Below, one piece after another: positions 1 to 6,799 of a DNA stretch of 27,076 bases. Origin of the DNA: Bacteroidota bacterium. Lineage in GTDB: Bacteria > Bacteroidota > Bacteroidia > Flavobacteriales_F > PHOS-HE28. The notes beneath the pieces are model-generated. The model was not told where the DNA came from and made no database searches. It was given only the letters and a program-made list of their open reading frames with translations. The translations under genes and the position numbers were made by a program. The stretch is taken from NCBI GenBank assembly GCA_963169595.1, contig CAUJFM010000023.1:1-27076 (forward strand), given 5' to 3'. Positions within the stretch are counted from its first letter, which is position 1, and each line of letters begins with the position of its first letter.

Positions 1-542
1 GCACAGTACGAAGGCCCCGGTACTGGTCACACACACCAAGATGTAGACACCATCAAATACAGGATAGCTCAGATCTAAACCACCCACGATAAGCAATGAA
101 CCATCCGGGTACACATGGAAATCCTGCAGCTGCAACGTGTAGAAGTACTGGTCGTTCTGCATATTGAACTGCGTGTCGCGCAAACCATCGCTCAGCGCGC
201 GGACCATGATCCCGGATTTGATGTAAAACCGGTCTTGCCAAGGCACGCTCTTGCCCCCCCCCCCGAGGATTGCGGCCATTGATGGAAGGTCTCATCCTGG
301 CTCCCATCGGCATTCAGCCGCATGGTGCTCCAGTTATTGGCCAAGGGGCTTGGCGTGTAATTGATCCTGCCGCTGATCAGGAGCTGCCCATTGGGCAGGA
401 TCGCCAGGGAGTTCACGTTCTCAGTAACGATCTCCGTGCGGAAGGTGGGGTCAAGTTGCCAGGGCACCTGCGCGCAGGCCGTGGCGGCCCCAAAAAGGAA
501 GGCCGCCACGGTTGTTGTGCACATGCTTGCGATAGGCATCAT
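1..542 (-). CDS. Secreted delta-60 repeat protein, N-terminal part, frameshifted and cut by the window edge
   Basis: The ATG at 542 opens a signal-peptide-like segment ending near Ala24-Gln25, followed by typical delta-60 (beta-propeller-like) phrases: a DPTF start, a SLAILPNGQLLISG strand and RLNADGSQDETF. The reading frame then meets a run of 11 G on the coding strand (plus positions 254-264) and, as written, stops at 192. If the tract is read as 9 or 12 G, the frame stays open from about 253 to base 1 and continues in the same style (for example VYPDGSLLIVGG, then YILVCVTSTGAF). The true gene therefore probably continues beyond the left edge. Such proteins are normally exported and, in Bacteroidota, often carry a C-terminal T9SS sorting domain; that end is not visible here. 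Its start codon overlaps the stop of the upstream fragment (ATGA). The exact function is unknown. The frameshift may be a sequencing error, phase variation or a real mutation. Confidence 0.7.
254..264. repeat. Homopolymer tract of 11 C (11 G on the coding strand)
   Basis: Eleven consecutive C lie inside the delta-60 repeat gene at exactly the point where the coding frame shifts. Nine or twelve bases would restore one continuous frame. This makes it either a slipped-strand switch or a homopolymer-length error. Confidence 0.9.
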
Positions 543-940
543 GGTTGCACGATAAGTTTCTCTTGAGCCACGGGTTTGCCCGCGTCTTGGAACACCACAA
601 GATAAGCGCCGGGAGCGAGCCCGCGCGTATCGAGCACCACTTGCTGCTGTTGGCCGTTGATCGCATGCCGCTGCACCTCCTTTCCTGTTAGGTCCAGTAC
701 GCGCAAGCTGGCATTCTCCGGTACTTGGGGCAATGTGATGCCGACTGCAGCCCAGTTGAATGTCGGATTCGGGCTCACAGTCATCATGATCGGGGCCGCA
801 CCAGCTTCTGCCACCAGAGGGCGACGAGCCTTCGGACCTTCATCGTCCGGATCGCCCGTATAGGGCGCTGTGCAAATGCCCGAACCTCGCCAGGGTCTCC
901 TGCAAGGGACCCTGGCCCTCTGGCGACCCTTTGCTTTCAC
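539..940 (-). pseudogene. Orphan T9SS type A sorting-domain tail of a lost secreted protein
   Basis: The last 80 or so residues form a standard T9SS C-terminal sorting domain: VSPNPTFN, then LRVLDLTGKEV, LDTRGLAPGAYLVVF and a terminal KLIVQP. This domain directs periplasmic cargo to the T9SS for surface attachment or release. Only about 50 poorly structured residues precede it. The frame is closed by a stop near 970, and the only far-upstream start is a GTG at 940; no signal peptide or cargo domain is present. A complete cargo protein would be far longer, so I read this as the 3' remnant of a deleted or rearranged gene. A 9-bp-arm inverted repeat lies inside the non-homologous N-terminal part. 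The stop overlaps the ATG of the delta-60 gene, so the two were once probably one operon. Alternatively, an upstream frameshift hides the rest, but I found no matching frame out to 1183. Confidence 0.55.
889..916. repeat. Inverted repeat, 9-bp perfect arms, 10-base loop
   Basis: GCCAGGGTC (889-897) pairs perfectly with GACCCTGGC (908-916). It lies in the non-homologous part of the sorting-tail remnant. No T-rich run follows on either strand, so it is not an obvious terminator. It could be a relic of the rearrangement that removed the cargo domain. Confidence 0.5.
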
Positions 941-1130
941 CTTAGGATGGTGGTAAGGCTGCTTGTTCTACTGCCCCACCCCGCCTTAAATGGCCGCAGC
1001 GGTCAACGCACCTTTCCGCCTGCCAGGTCAACCATTGTAAACCACCCTGACGTGCAGATATCATGGTGGCCATTTGCCGTTCGCAGCTGGAGTGCGATCA
1101 ATGCAGGTCCGTCCAATTCCCCCAACACCA

Positions 1131-1156
1131 AAGGCCCCTGATCGCTCAAGGGCCTT
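1131..1156 (-). terminator. Hairpin terminator after the MORN/TonB gene
   Basis: On the minus strand, 28 bases after the stop of the gene at 1184-1879, an 11-bp stem (AAGGCCCTTGA with TCAGGGGCCTT, one G-T pair) closes a GCGA tetraloop of the stable GNRA class. The following bases (TGGTGTTGGG) are only moderately T-rich. It is the best structured element in the gene-free stretch 971-1183, where I see no other feature. Confidence 0.6.
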
Positions 1157-1183
1157 CAGGCTTCTGGTGTATGTAGTTGGGTT

Positions 1184-1879
1184 CTAGAATTGCACCGGGA
1201 GCTTCACCCGCACCCGCACGGGCACGCCCTTCTCCATGCCCGGGGTCCATGGCGCGGTGGAGCGGATCGCATCCACCACCTGCTGGTCGAAACCTACCTC
1301 GCCGCCTTCGATCACATGCACATCGCTGAGCTCGCCGGTCTTCTCCACCAGCACGCTGGCCACCACCTGCTTCTTCGGCGAGCGGCCGTCCTGGGGCACA
1401 ATGCGCTCCCGGATCACGCGCACCAGGGCCTTCTCCCCCTCGGGATAGGCCGGCATGGTCTGCGCCTGGGTGTAGATGATGTTGGCCAGTGCGTTCGGGT
1501 CATAGACCTTCTCGGCGAGCGGACGGCCCCACTGATCGTAGCGCTTCCAGAGGCCTGATTTCTGGCCCATGACGTACTCGCCCTGGCTTTCCACCTTGCC
1601 GTTGGCGTGGTAGAACGTGAAGGTGCCGTGCTCGATGGTCAACGACGCATCCTTGTACGTGCCCTCGGCCTTCAGGCGGCCTTCCAGGGTGAAGGTCCTG
1701 CCCTTGAAGAGCTCGCCCTCCCGGCCCTGGTTCACACGGTAATAGGCGGCGTTCTTCCGGGTGGTCAGCGCGAGCACCTCGTTCAGGTATTGTTGCTCCT
1801 CCTGTGCCTGCAGGTGGCCACCGATGGCGGGCCCCAGGAGCAGGAACATCAGGAGGAACTGACTGGATCGAAGCTTCAC
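1184..1879 (-). CDS. Periplasmic MORN-repeat protein with TonB C-terminal domain
   Basis: This 231-residue protein starts at a GTG (1879), followed by a hydrophobic signal peptide ending near LQAQ (residue 26). Residues about 60-125 hold MORN-type repeats (HGTFTFYHANGKVESQGEY, then SGLWKRYDQWGRPL). Residues about 145-231 form a TonB C-terminal fold: a central VVASVLVEKTGELSDVHVIEG, then a FDQQVVDAIRSTAPWTPG helix and a final VRVRVKLPVQF strand. Unlike true TonB it has no proline-rich spacer and probably no retained N-terminal anchor, so coupling to a proton-motive-force motor is doubtful. Many Bacteroidota encode such MORN/TonB-C proteins without known partners. It lies 62 bases after comM in the same direction and is followed by the hairpin at 1131-1156, so it is probably the last gene of that transcript. 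The domain call is firm; the role is unknown. Confidence 0.8.
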   Translation of the reverse strand: MKLRSSQFLLMFLLLGPAIGGHLQAQEEQQYLNEVLALTTRKNAAYYRVNQGREGELFKGRTFTLEGRLKAEGTYKDASLTIEHGTFTFYHANGKVESQGEYVMGQKSGLWKRYDQWGRPLAEKVYDPNALANIIYTQAQTMPAYPEGEKALVRVIRERIVPQDGRSPKKQVVASVLVEKTGELSDVHVIEGGEVGFDQQVVDAIRSTAPWTPGMEKGVPVRVRVKLPVQF

Positions 1880-1941
1880 GGCGGTTCGGATGTGGGTGGT
1901 TCGCCCCCTCCTACGCCACGGTGATCGAGAAGGTTACAGGA

Positions 1942-3480
1942 CTATCCCGCCCAGCCCTCCCGGTCGAGGCTGCGGTACTGGATGGCCTCGGCGAGGTGCT
2001 CGGTGCGGATGTCCGCGCTGCCGGCCAGGTCGGCGATGGTGCGCGCCACCTTCAGGATGCGGTCGTAGGCGCGGGCGCTGAGGCCGAGGCGTTCCATGGC
2101 CTTCTCCAGCAACGCCTTGCCCGCGGCATCGATGCGGCAGATCTCGCGCAGCTCCTTGCTGCCCATCTGCGCGTTGCAGTGGATCTTGCGGCCGGCGTAA
2201 CGCTGTTGCTGCACGTTGCGCGCAGCGATCACGCGTTCACGCATGTCGGCGCTGCGCTCGCTCGGCCGTTCGGCGCTGAGCTCGCTGAAGGGCACGGGCG
2301 TCACCTCGATGTGGATGTCAATGCGGTCCAGCAGCGGACCGCTCACCTTGTTGAGGTACTTCTGCACCACGCCGGGTGCGCACACGCACTCCTTCTCCGG
2401 GTGGTTGTAGTACCCGCAGGGGCACGGGTTCATCGCGGCCACGAGCATGAAGCTGGCGGGATATTCCACCGTGAACCGCGCGCGGCTGATGGTGACCACG
2501 CGGTCCTCCAAGGGTTGGCGCAGCACTTCAAGCACCTGCCGCTTGAACTCGGGCAGCTCATCGAGGAAGAGCACACCGTTGTGCGCCAGGCTGATCTCGC
2601 CCGGCTGCGGGAACGAACCGCCACCCACGAGGGCCACATCGCTGATGGTATGGTGCGGCGAGCGGTACGGGCGCACGCTGAGCAGGCTGTCCTCCTTGCG
2701 CAGCTTGCCGGCCACGCTGTGGATCTTGGTGGTCTCGAGCGCCTCATCGATGGTGAGCGGCGGCAGGATGGTGGGCAGGCGCTTGGCCAGCATGGTCTTG
2801 CCGGCGCCGGGCGGACCGATGAGGATGATGTTGTGCCCACCGGCCGCGGCGATCTCGAAGGCGCGCTTGATGTTCTCCTGGCCCTTCACATCGGCGATGT
2901 CCACCGGGTAGCTCTGGCTGCTGTTGGCGAACTCGGCGGCGATGTCCACCACGGTGGGTTGCACCGTGGGCTGGCCCTTCAACAGGTCCACCACCTCGCG
3001 CAAGTGCTCCACGCCGTAGACGGTGAGCCCATTGACGATCGCGGCCTCACGGGCGTTGGCGGCAGGCAGGATGACCCCTTGGAAACCGGCCTTCTTCGCT
3101 TCGATGGCGATGGGCAGGGCGCCTTTGATCGGACGCACACCGCCGTCGAGGGAGAGCTCGCCCATCACCAGGAACCCATCGAGCATCCCGGCGGGCACCT
3201 GATCGGTAGCGGCGAGCAGGCCCACGGCCAGGGGCAGGTCATAGGCGGTGCCTTCCTTGCGGATGTCGGCCGGTGCCAGGTTGATGGTGACGCCCTTGCC
3301 GCGCGGGGAGTACAGGCCGTTGTTGCGCAGGGCGGCGTCCATGCGCTGCTGGCTCTCCTTCACAGCGCTGTCCGGCAGCCCCACCAGGTAGAAATAGGCC
3401 CCGGGCTCCACGTTCACCTCGGCGGTGACGATGGTGGCGTTGATGCCGAAGACGGCGGCTCCGTAGACCTTGACGAGCAT
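1942..3480 (-). CDS. comM: YifB/ComM family Mg-chelatase-like AAA+ ATPase
   Basis: The 512-residue protein is full length for the family. An N-terminal Lon-protease-like ChlI domain (about 1-170, with the GLPDSAVKES motif near 34) is followed by the Mg-chelatase AAA+ core: Walker A GPPGAGKTM at 222-230, Walker B LFLDELPEF at 304-312, and the cysteine-rich NPCPCGYY segment at 351-358 with more cysteines nearby. A helical C-terminal domain occupies about 410-512. In naturally transformable bacteria ComM is a hexameric helicase that promotes branch migration during integration of incoming DNA; in others its role is unclear. I chose the ATG at 3480 because family homology begins with MLVKVYGAAVFGI; upstream in-frame residues are the shadow of gmhA. 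It starts one base after the gmhA stop, so the two are co-transcribed. No competence genes are nearby. Confidence 0.93.
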   Translation of the reverse strand: MLVKVYGAAVFGINATIVTAEVNVEPGAYFYLVGLPDSAVKESQQRMDAALRNNGLYSPRGKGVTINLAPADIRKEGTAYDLPLAVGLLAATDQVPAGMLDGFLVMGELSLDGGVRPIKGALPIAIEAKKAGFQGVILPAANAREAAIVNGLTVYGVEHLREVVDLLKGQPTVQPTVVDIAAEFANSSQSYPVDIADVKGQENIKRAFEIAAAGGHNIILIGPPGAGKTMLAKRLPTILPPLTIDEALETTKIHSVAGKLRKEDSLLSVRPYRSPHHTISDVALVGGGSFPQPGEISLAHNGVLFLDELPEFKRQVLEVLRQPLEDRVVTISRARFTVEYPASFMLVAAMNPCPCGYYNHPEKECVCAPGVVQKYLNKVSGPLLDRIDIHIEVTPVPFSELSAERPSERSADMRERVIAARNVQQQRYAGRKIHCNAQMGSKELREICRIDAAGKALLEKAMERLGLSARAYDRILKVARTIADLAGSADIRTEHLAEAIQYRSLDREGWAG

Positions 3481-3481
3481 C

Positions 3482-4084
3482 TCAGTACCGGTCCTTGCGC
3501 GCCGGCTCGGCCAGGTCGCGCTCGATGTGGTCGATGAAGGCGTGGATGATCTTGATGTGCACCTCCTGGATGCGGTCGGCGTAGCCGCTGTGGGGCACGC
3601 GCACCTCCACGGTGCAGAGGTCGGCCAGCTTACCCCCATCCTTGCCGGTGAGGCCGATGACGTGCATGCCCTTCACGCGGGCCACCTCGGCGGCGCGCAG
3701 CACATTGGGGCTGTTGCCGCTGGTGCTGATGGCGAGCAGCACATCGCCCTCGCGTCCGTGGGCCTGCACGAAGCGCGCGAACACCTGCTCGAAGCCGTGA
3801 TCGTTGCCCACGCAGGTGAGGTGGCTGGGGTCGCTGATGCTGAGGGCGGCGATGGGTGGCCGGTCGTCGCGGTAGCGGCCGGTGAGCTCCTCGGCGAAGT
3901 GCATGGCATCGCACATGCTGCCGCCATTGCCGCAGCTGATGACCTTGGCGCCCTGCTTGAGGCAGTAGCTCATGAAGGCGGCGGCCTGTTCCACCGCAGC
4001 CACATTGGCGGGGTCGGCGAGGAAGCGCTGGAGGACGTCAGCGGCTTCGGTGAAGTGCGATCGGATGCGTTCGTCGGTGCTCAT
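3482..4084 (-). CDS. gmhA: D-sedoheptulose-7-phosphate isomerase
   Basis: This 200-residue SIS-domain protein matches GmhA along its whole length. GmhA converts sedoheptulose 7-phosphate to D-glycero-D-manno-heptose 7-phosphate in the cytoplasm, the first step towards the ADP-heptose used in LPS inner core. The signature CGNGGSMCDAMHFAEEL spans 51-67, and AISTSGNSPNV lies near 118-128. The residues corresponding to the zinc ligands of the E. coli enzyme are present: His62, Glu66, Gln173 and His181. The position after CGNGGS is Met rather than the His of the E. coli enzyme. The other heptose genes (hldE, gmhB) are not in the window. It is preceded by a CATCTTTG box only 5 bases before the ATG and is followed after one base by comM. 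Confidence in the function is high. Confidence 0.93.
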   Translation of the reverse strand: MSTDERIRSHFTEAADVLQRFLADPANVAAVEQAAAFMSYCLKQGAKVISCGNGGSMCDAMHFAEELTGRYRDDRPPIAALSISDPSHLTCVGNDHGFEQVFARFVQAHGREGDVLLAISTSGNSPNVLRAAEVARVKGMHVIGLTGKDGGKLADLCTVEVRVPHSGYADRIQEVHIKIIHAFIDHIERDLAEPARKDRY

Positions 4085-4089
4085 TGTCC

Positions 4090-4097
4090 CAAAGATG
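4090..4097 (-). promoter_or_regulatory. Possible Bacteroidota -7 box for gmhA
   Basis: CATCTTTG on the minus strand is one mismatch from TAnnTTTG and ends 5 bases before the gmhA ATG. A transcript from it would be nearly leaderless. No clear -33 element was seen. Confidence 0.35.
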
Positions 4098-4099
4098 CA

Positions 4100-4627
4100 T
4101 CAAAGCGGATCGCCGCCCCGGTAGCCGATGCGCAAGCGGTCACCGGTCGGGCGGTCAAGCAGTTGCTTCACCGCTTCGAAAAGCTCACCCACGGCCGCCT
4201 CGGTCCGTTCCTGACGGCCCTCCATGCGCTCCACGCGCAACTGCAGCTCAAGGTCGTTCTGGAGCAGGCGGTTCAGGCGGACAAAGACCCGAATGATCCG
4301 GATGTTCACCGCGATCGCCCGCTCACTGTTGAGCACGCTGGAGAGCATGAGCACGCCATGCTCGGTGAAGGCGAATGGTGGAACCCTTGGGCCACCCCAG
4401 GATCTTGAGGTCGCAAATTGCGACCTCAAGTTGGACCACTCCTCCTCGTTGAGCTGGAACATGAAGTCCTCGGGGAACCGGTTCCCGTTCCGCTTGACCT
4501 GCTCGTTGAGCCGCTTGGTCGCCACTCCATATAGCCTGGCCAGATCGTGCGCCAGCATCACCTTCTGCCCACGGATCCAATGGATCTGCGCGGCGATCGC
4601 CTCATCGGGTAGGACCTCTGCCTCCAT
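4100..4627 (-). CDS. ORF6N-domain DNA-binding protein
   Basis: The 175-residue protein begins with an ORF6N domain (about 10-100): IRGQKVMLAHDLARLYGV, then TKRLNEQVKRN, RFPEDFMFQLNEEEW and the diagnostic FTEHGVLMLSSVLNS. A coiled-coil-like helix follows (about 115-165, charged and rich in E, R and L). ORF6N domains occur in phage antirepressor-like proteins and as chromosomal copies in many Bacteroidota; targets are mostly unknown. The conserved NLRSQFATS segment is encoded by a long perfect palindrome (4404-4430). Upstream DNA (4628-4700) is clearly more AT-rich than its surroundings and holds repeated TTGACGA motifs, which suggests its own regulation and possible horizontal acquisition. It lies 15 bases upstream of gmhA on the same strand and may run into it. 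No phage structural genes are near, so a complete prophage is unlikely. Confidence 0.85.
   Translation of the reverse strand: MEAEVLPDEAIAAQIHWIRGQKVMLAHDLARLYGVATKRLNEQVKRNGNRFPEDFMFQLNEEEWSNLRSQFATSRSWGGPRVPPFAFTEHGVLMLSSVLNSERAIAVNIRIIRVFVRLNRLLQNDLELQLRVERMEGRQERTEAAVGELFEAVKQLLDRPTGDRLRIGYRGGDPL
4404..4430. repeat. Perfect palindrome with 13-bp arms inside the ORF6N gene
   Basis: CTTGAGGTCGCAA (4404-4416) and TTGCGACCTCAAG (4418-4430) are exact reverse complements around a single central A. It lies wholly inside coding sequence and spans codons for LRSQFATSR. It could be a protein-binding site (for instance autoregulatory) or an mRNA hairpin. Confidence 0.9.
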
Positions 4628-4640
4628 ACGTTCCGGCCGA

Positions 4641-4693
4641 TCGACGATTTATTCGTCAATAAACGGTCGTATAATATGGCAGCTGCTTGACGA
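4641..4693 (-). promoter_or_regulatory. AT-rich control region upstream of the ORF6N gene with repeated TTGACGA motifs
   Basis: Three copies of a TYGACGA heptamer occur here: TCGACGA at 4641-4647 (plus), TTGACGA at 4653-4659 (minus) and TTGACGA at 4687-4693 (plus). The first two form an imperfect inverted repeat 5 bases apart, an operator-like arrangement. A TATAAT hexamer reads on the plus strand at 4670-4675. The base composition differs sharply from the flanking GC-rich genes. The promoter position and strand are not certain. Confidence 0.4.
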
Positions 4694-4724
4694 AAAAACA
4701 AGCACCGTCAACCGCCGAGGTTGA
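4690..4724 (-). terminator. Terminator-like hairpin downstream of dsbD
   Basis: On the minus strand, shortly after the dsbD stop at 4742, TCAACC pairs with GGTTGA (4708-4724, 5-base loop), and a run of six T follows (4693-4698). The gap of nine bases between stem and T run is longer than ideal. Confidence 0.4.
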
Positions 4725-4741
4725 ACAGGCCGGGCACGGCC

Positions 4742-6799
4742 TCAGCGGGCCGCCTGCTGGCCGAGCACCTGCATGCCTTGCAGACCGCGCTCCAAGAAGG
4801 CCTTGTAGTCCTCCACGGCCGGGGTGTAGCCCACGGGGTCGGTGAGGAGCTTGCCGTCGGGGCTCAGCAACGCGTACAGGGGCTGCGTGGCGCTCTTGAA
4901 GGTCTCGGTCTGCAGCGTGGCCCACTTGTTCCCCACGGTAAGGATGGGCTTCTTGGTGCCGTTGCTGGTCTCGTAGATGAACTGCTCATCCTTGGGCAGT
5001 TCGCTCTTGGCGTCCACGTAGAGGGACACCAGTACGTACTGCTCACCGATCAAGCGATTGATCTCCGGCACCGGCCACACATAGTCCTCCATCTTGCGGC
5101 AGTTGGCGCAGCCGTAGCCGGTGAAGTCCACCAGCAGGGGCTTGCCGGTGCGCTTCGCCTCCTCCATGCCGCTCTCCAGGTCGTGGAAGCAGGTGAGACC
5201 AGCGGGGCACTCGGTGGGGTAGATCCAGCTGTAGCCGGGCGAGGGCGAGATGCCGCTGAGCAGGCCGACCGGCGCGAAGGTCTTGGCCTTCTCGTTGTAG
5301 CGGAACCCATAGGCCATGTAGATGGTGAAGAGGCCGAAGGCGGCGACCAGCGCGAGGCGCGTGGGCGAGAGCTTCTTCACCGGGCTGTCGTGCGGGAAGC
5401 GGATCTTGCCCAACAGGTAGAGCACGATGCCGATGCCGCAGATCACCCAGATGGCGAGGAAGAGCTCATAGGGCACCAGCCCCCACTTCATCACCAGGTC
5501 GGCCATGCTGAGGAACTTGAAGGCCAGGGCGACCTCCACGAAACCGAGCACCACCTTCACACTGTTGAGCCAGCTGCCGCTGCGGGGCAGGCTGTTGAGC
5601 CATCCCGGGAAAAGAGCGAAGAGTCCGAAGGGCAGGGCCAGCGCGAAGCCGAAGCCACCCATGCCTGCGGTGAGTTGCCAGGCACCACCATCGGCCGTGA
5701 GCGCGCCGGCGAGCAATGAGCCCAGGATGGGACCGGTGCAGCTGAACGACACCAGCGCGAGGGTGAGCGCCATGAAGAAGGTGCCGATGAGCCCGCCGAA
5801 CTTGCTGGCATTGGCGTCCATCTTGTTCACCCAGCTGCTCGGCAGGGTGATCTCGAAGTAGCCGAAGAAGGAGATGGCGAAGACGATGAAGATGACGAAG
5901 AAGAAGAGGTTCAGCCAGGGATTGGTGCTGATCTCGTTGAAGATCTCCGGGTTCACGCTGCCCAGCAAGTGGAAGGGCAGACTGAAGATGAGGTAGATGA
6001 GCAGGATGAAGCCGCCATAGGTGAGGGCGTTCTTCAGGCCGCTGGCGCGGTCGGTGCTGCTCTTGGTGAAGAAGCTCACCGTGAGCGGGATCATAGGGAA
6101 CACGCAGGGCGTAAGCAGGGCCACCAGGCCACCGATGAAGCCGAGCATGAAGATCCACAGCAGGGAGTTCTTCTCCTCGGTGCGCTTCCCTTCGTCGCGC
6201 ACCACGGGGTTCTCCAGGTCCACACCGGCCAGCTTCAGTTCGGCCGCATCGCTGCGTGTGGCGATGCCCGCGAACTTGGGGTCATTGGGATCGAAGGAGA
6301 CATCGCCCAGCTCGTAGGTGCCGGAGCCAAGGCCCAGGATGTAGTAGACGGTGGCCGGGGGCAGGCACATCTCGTCATCGCAGGTCATGTACTCGAAGTG
6401 CCCGGTGATGGGCGTGGCGGGATCGCTCACCTGGATGCGCTGCGTGAAGGTGGCGGAGCCCTTGAACTTCTTCACCGGCATATCGAAGACCACATCGTGC
6501 CCGTCGATCACCTTGGAGCCGGTCTCCTCCGCAGCCCCCAGGCGCTCCACGCCGGGCAGGCTGTCCACCACGATGGAGGTGGGCCAGGGTCCCATGTCGC
6601 CGTAGTTCTGCTGGGAGTACACGCTCCAGCCTTCCTGGATGGTGGCGGAGAAGACCACTTCCCACTGGCCTGCACCGAGGTCCTTGGTGGCAATGGTCCA
6701 CTTCACCGGATCAGGGGCACTGCCGGCACCTCCGGGCTGCGCGAAGCCCACCAAGGTCAACAACAGGCCCAGGCAGAGGGCGAGCACACGGTCCATCAT
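4742..6799 (-). CDS. dsbD: Thiol:disulfide interchange protein DsbD
   Basis: About 685 residues with the classic three-part DsbD layout. After the signal peptide (ending near VGFAQ) comes a periplasmic alpha domain with CDDEMCLPP near 140. A membrane domain of about eight helices (about 212-500) follows, with its cysteine pair in LTPCVFPMIPL (near 232) and SFSCTGP (near 354). A C-terminal thioredoxin-like domain carries GCANC (Cys near 564 and 567). The protein moves electrons from cytoplasmic thioredoxin across the inner membrane to reduce periplasmic disulfides, for isomerases and cytochrome c maturation. I prefer the ATG at 6799, which overlaps the TGA of the upstream gene (TGATG); a GTG at 6802 is also possible. 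It is translationally coupled to the stand-alone alpha-domain gene. A terminator-like hairpin follows. Confidence 0.94.
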   Translation of the reverse strand: MMDRVLALCLGLLLTLVGFAQPGGAGSAPDPVKWTIATKDLGAGQWEVVFSATIQEGWSVYSQQNYGDMGPWPTSIVVDSLPGVERLGAAEETGSKVIDGHDVVFDMPVKKFKGSATFTQRIQVSDPATPITGHFEYMTCDDEMCLPPATVYYILGLGSGTYELGDVSFDPNDPKFAGIATRSDAAELKLAGVDLENPVVRDEGKRTEEKNSLLWIFMLGFIGGLVALLTPCVFPMIPLTVSFFTKSSTDRASGLKNALTYGGFILLIYLIFSLPFHLLGSVNPEIFNEISTNPWLNLFFFVIFIVFAISFFGYFEITLPSSWVNKMDANASKFGGLIGTFFMALTLALVSFSCTGPILGSLLAGALTADGGAWQLTAGMGGFGFALALPFGLFALFPGWLNSLPRSGSWLNSVKVVLGFVEVALAFKFLSMADLVMKWGLVPYELFLAIWVICGIGIVLYLLGKIRFPHDSPVKKLSPTRLALVAAFGLFTIYMAYGFRYNEKAKTFAPVGLLSGISPSPGYSWIYPTECPAGLTCFHDLESGMEEAKRTGKPLLVDFTGYGCANCRKMEDYVWPVPEINRLIGEQYVLVSLYVDAKSELPKDEQFIYETSNGTKKPILTVGNKWATLQTETFKSATQPLYALLSPDGKLLTDPVGYTPAVEDYKAFLERGLQGMQVLGQQAAR

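Noticed and set aside
1804..3537. Plus-strand open frame (577 residues) opposite comM
   Set aside because: It is antisense to a clear AAA+ ATPase and has no family features.
3480..3639. Extended N-terminus of the ComM protein
   Set aside because: The upstream in-frame residues are arginine- and serine-rich and lie wholly within gmhA; homology begins at the ATG at 3480.
4100..4627. Prophage or mobile element around the ORF6N gene
   Set aside because: No integrase, structural gene, flanking repeat or attachment site is visible; the neighbours are housekeeping genes.
4670..4675. TATAAT hexamer as a sigma-70 type promoter on the plus strand
   Set aside because: No plus-strand gene follows, as dsbD is on the opposite strand, and Bacteroidota primary promoters use TAnnTTTG. 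I kept it only as part of the control region.
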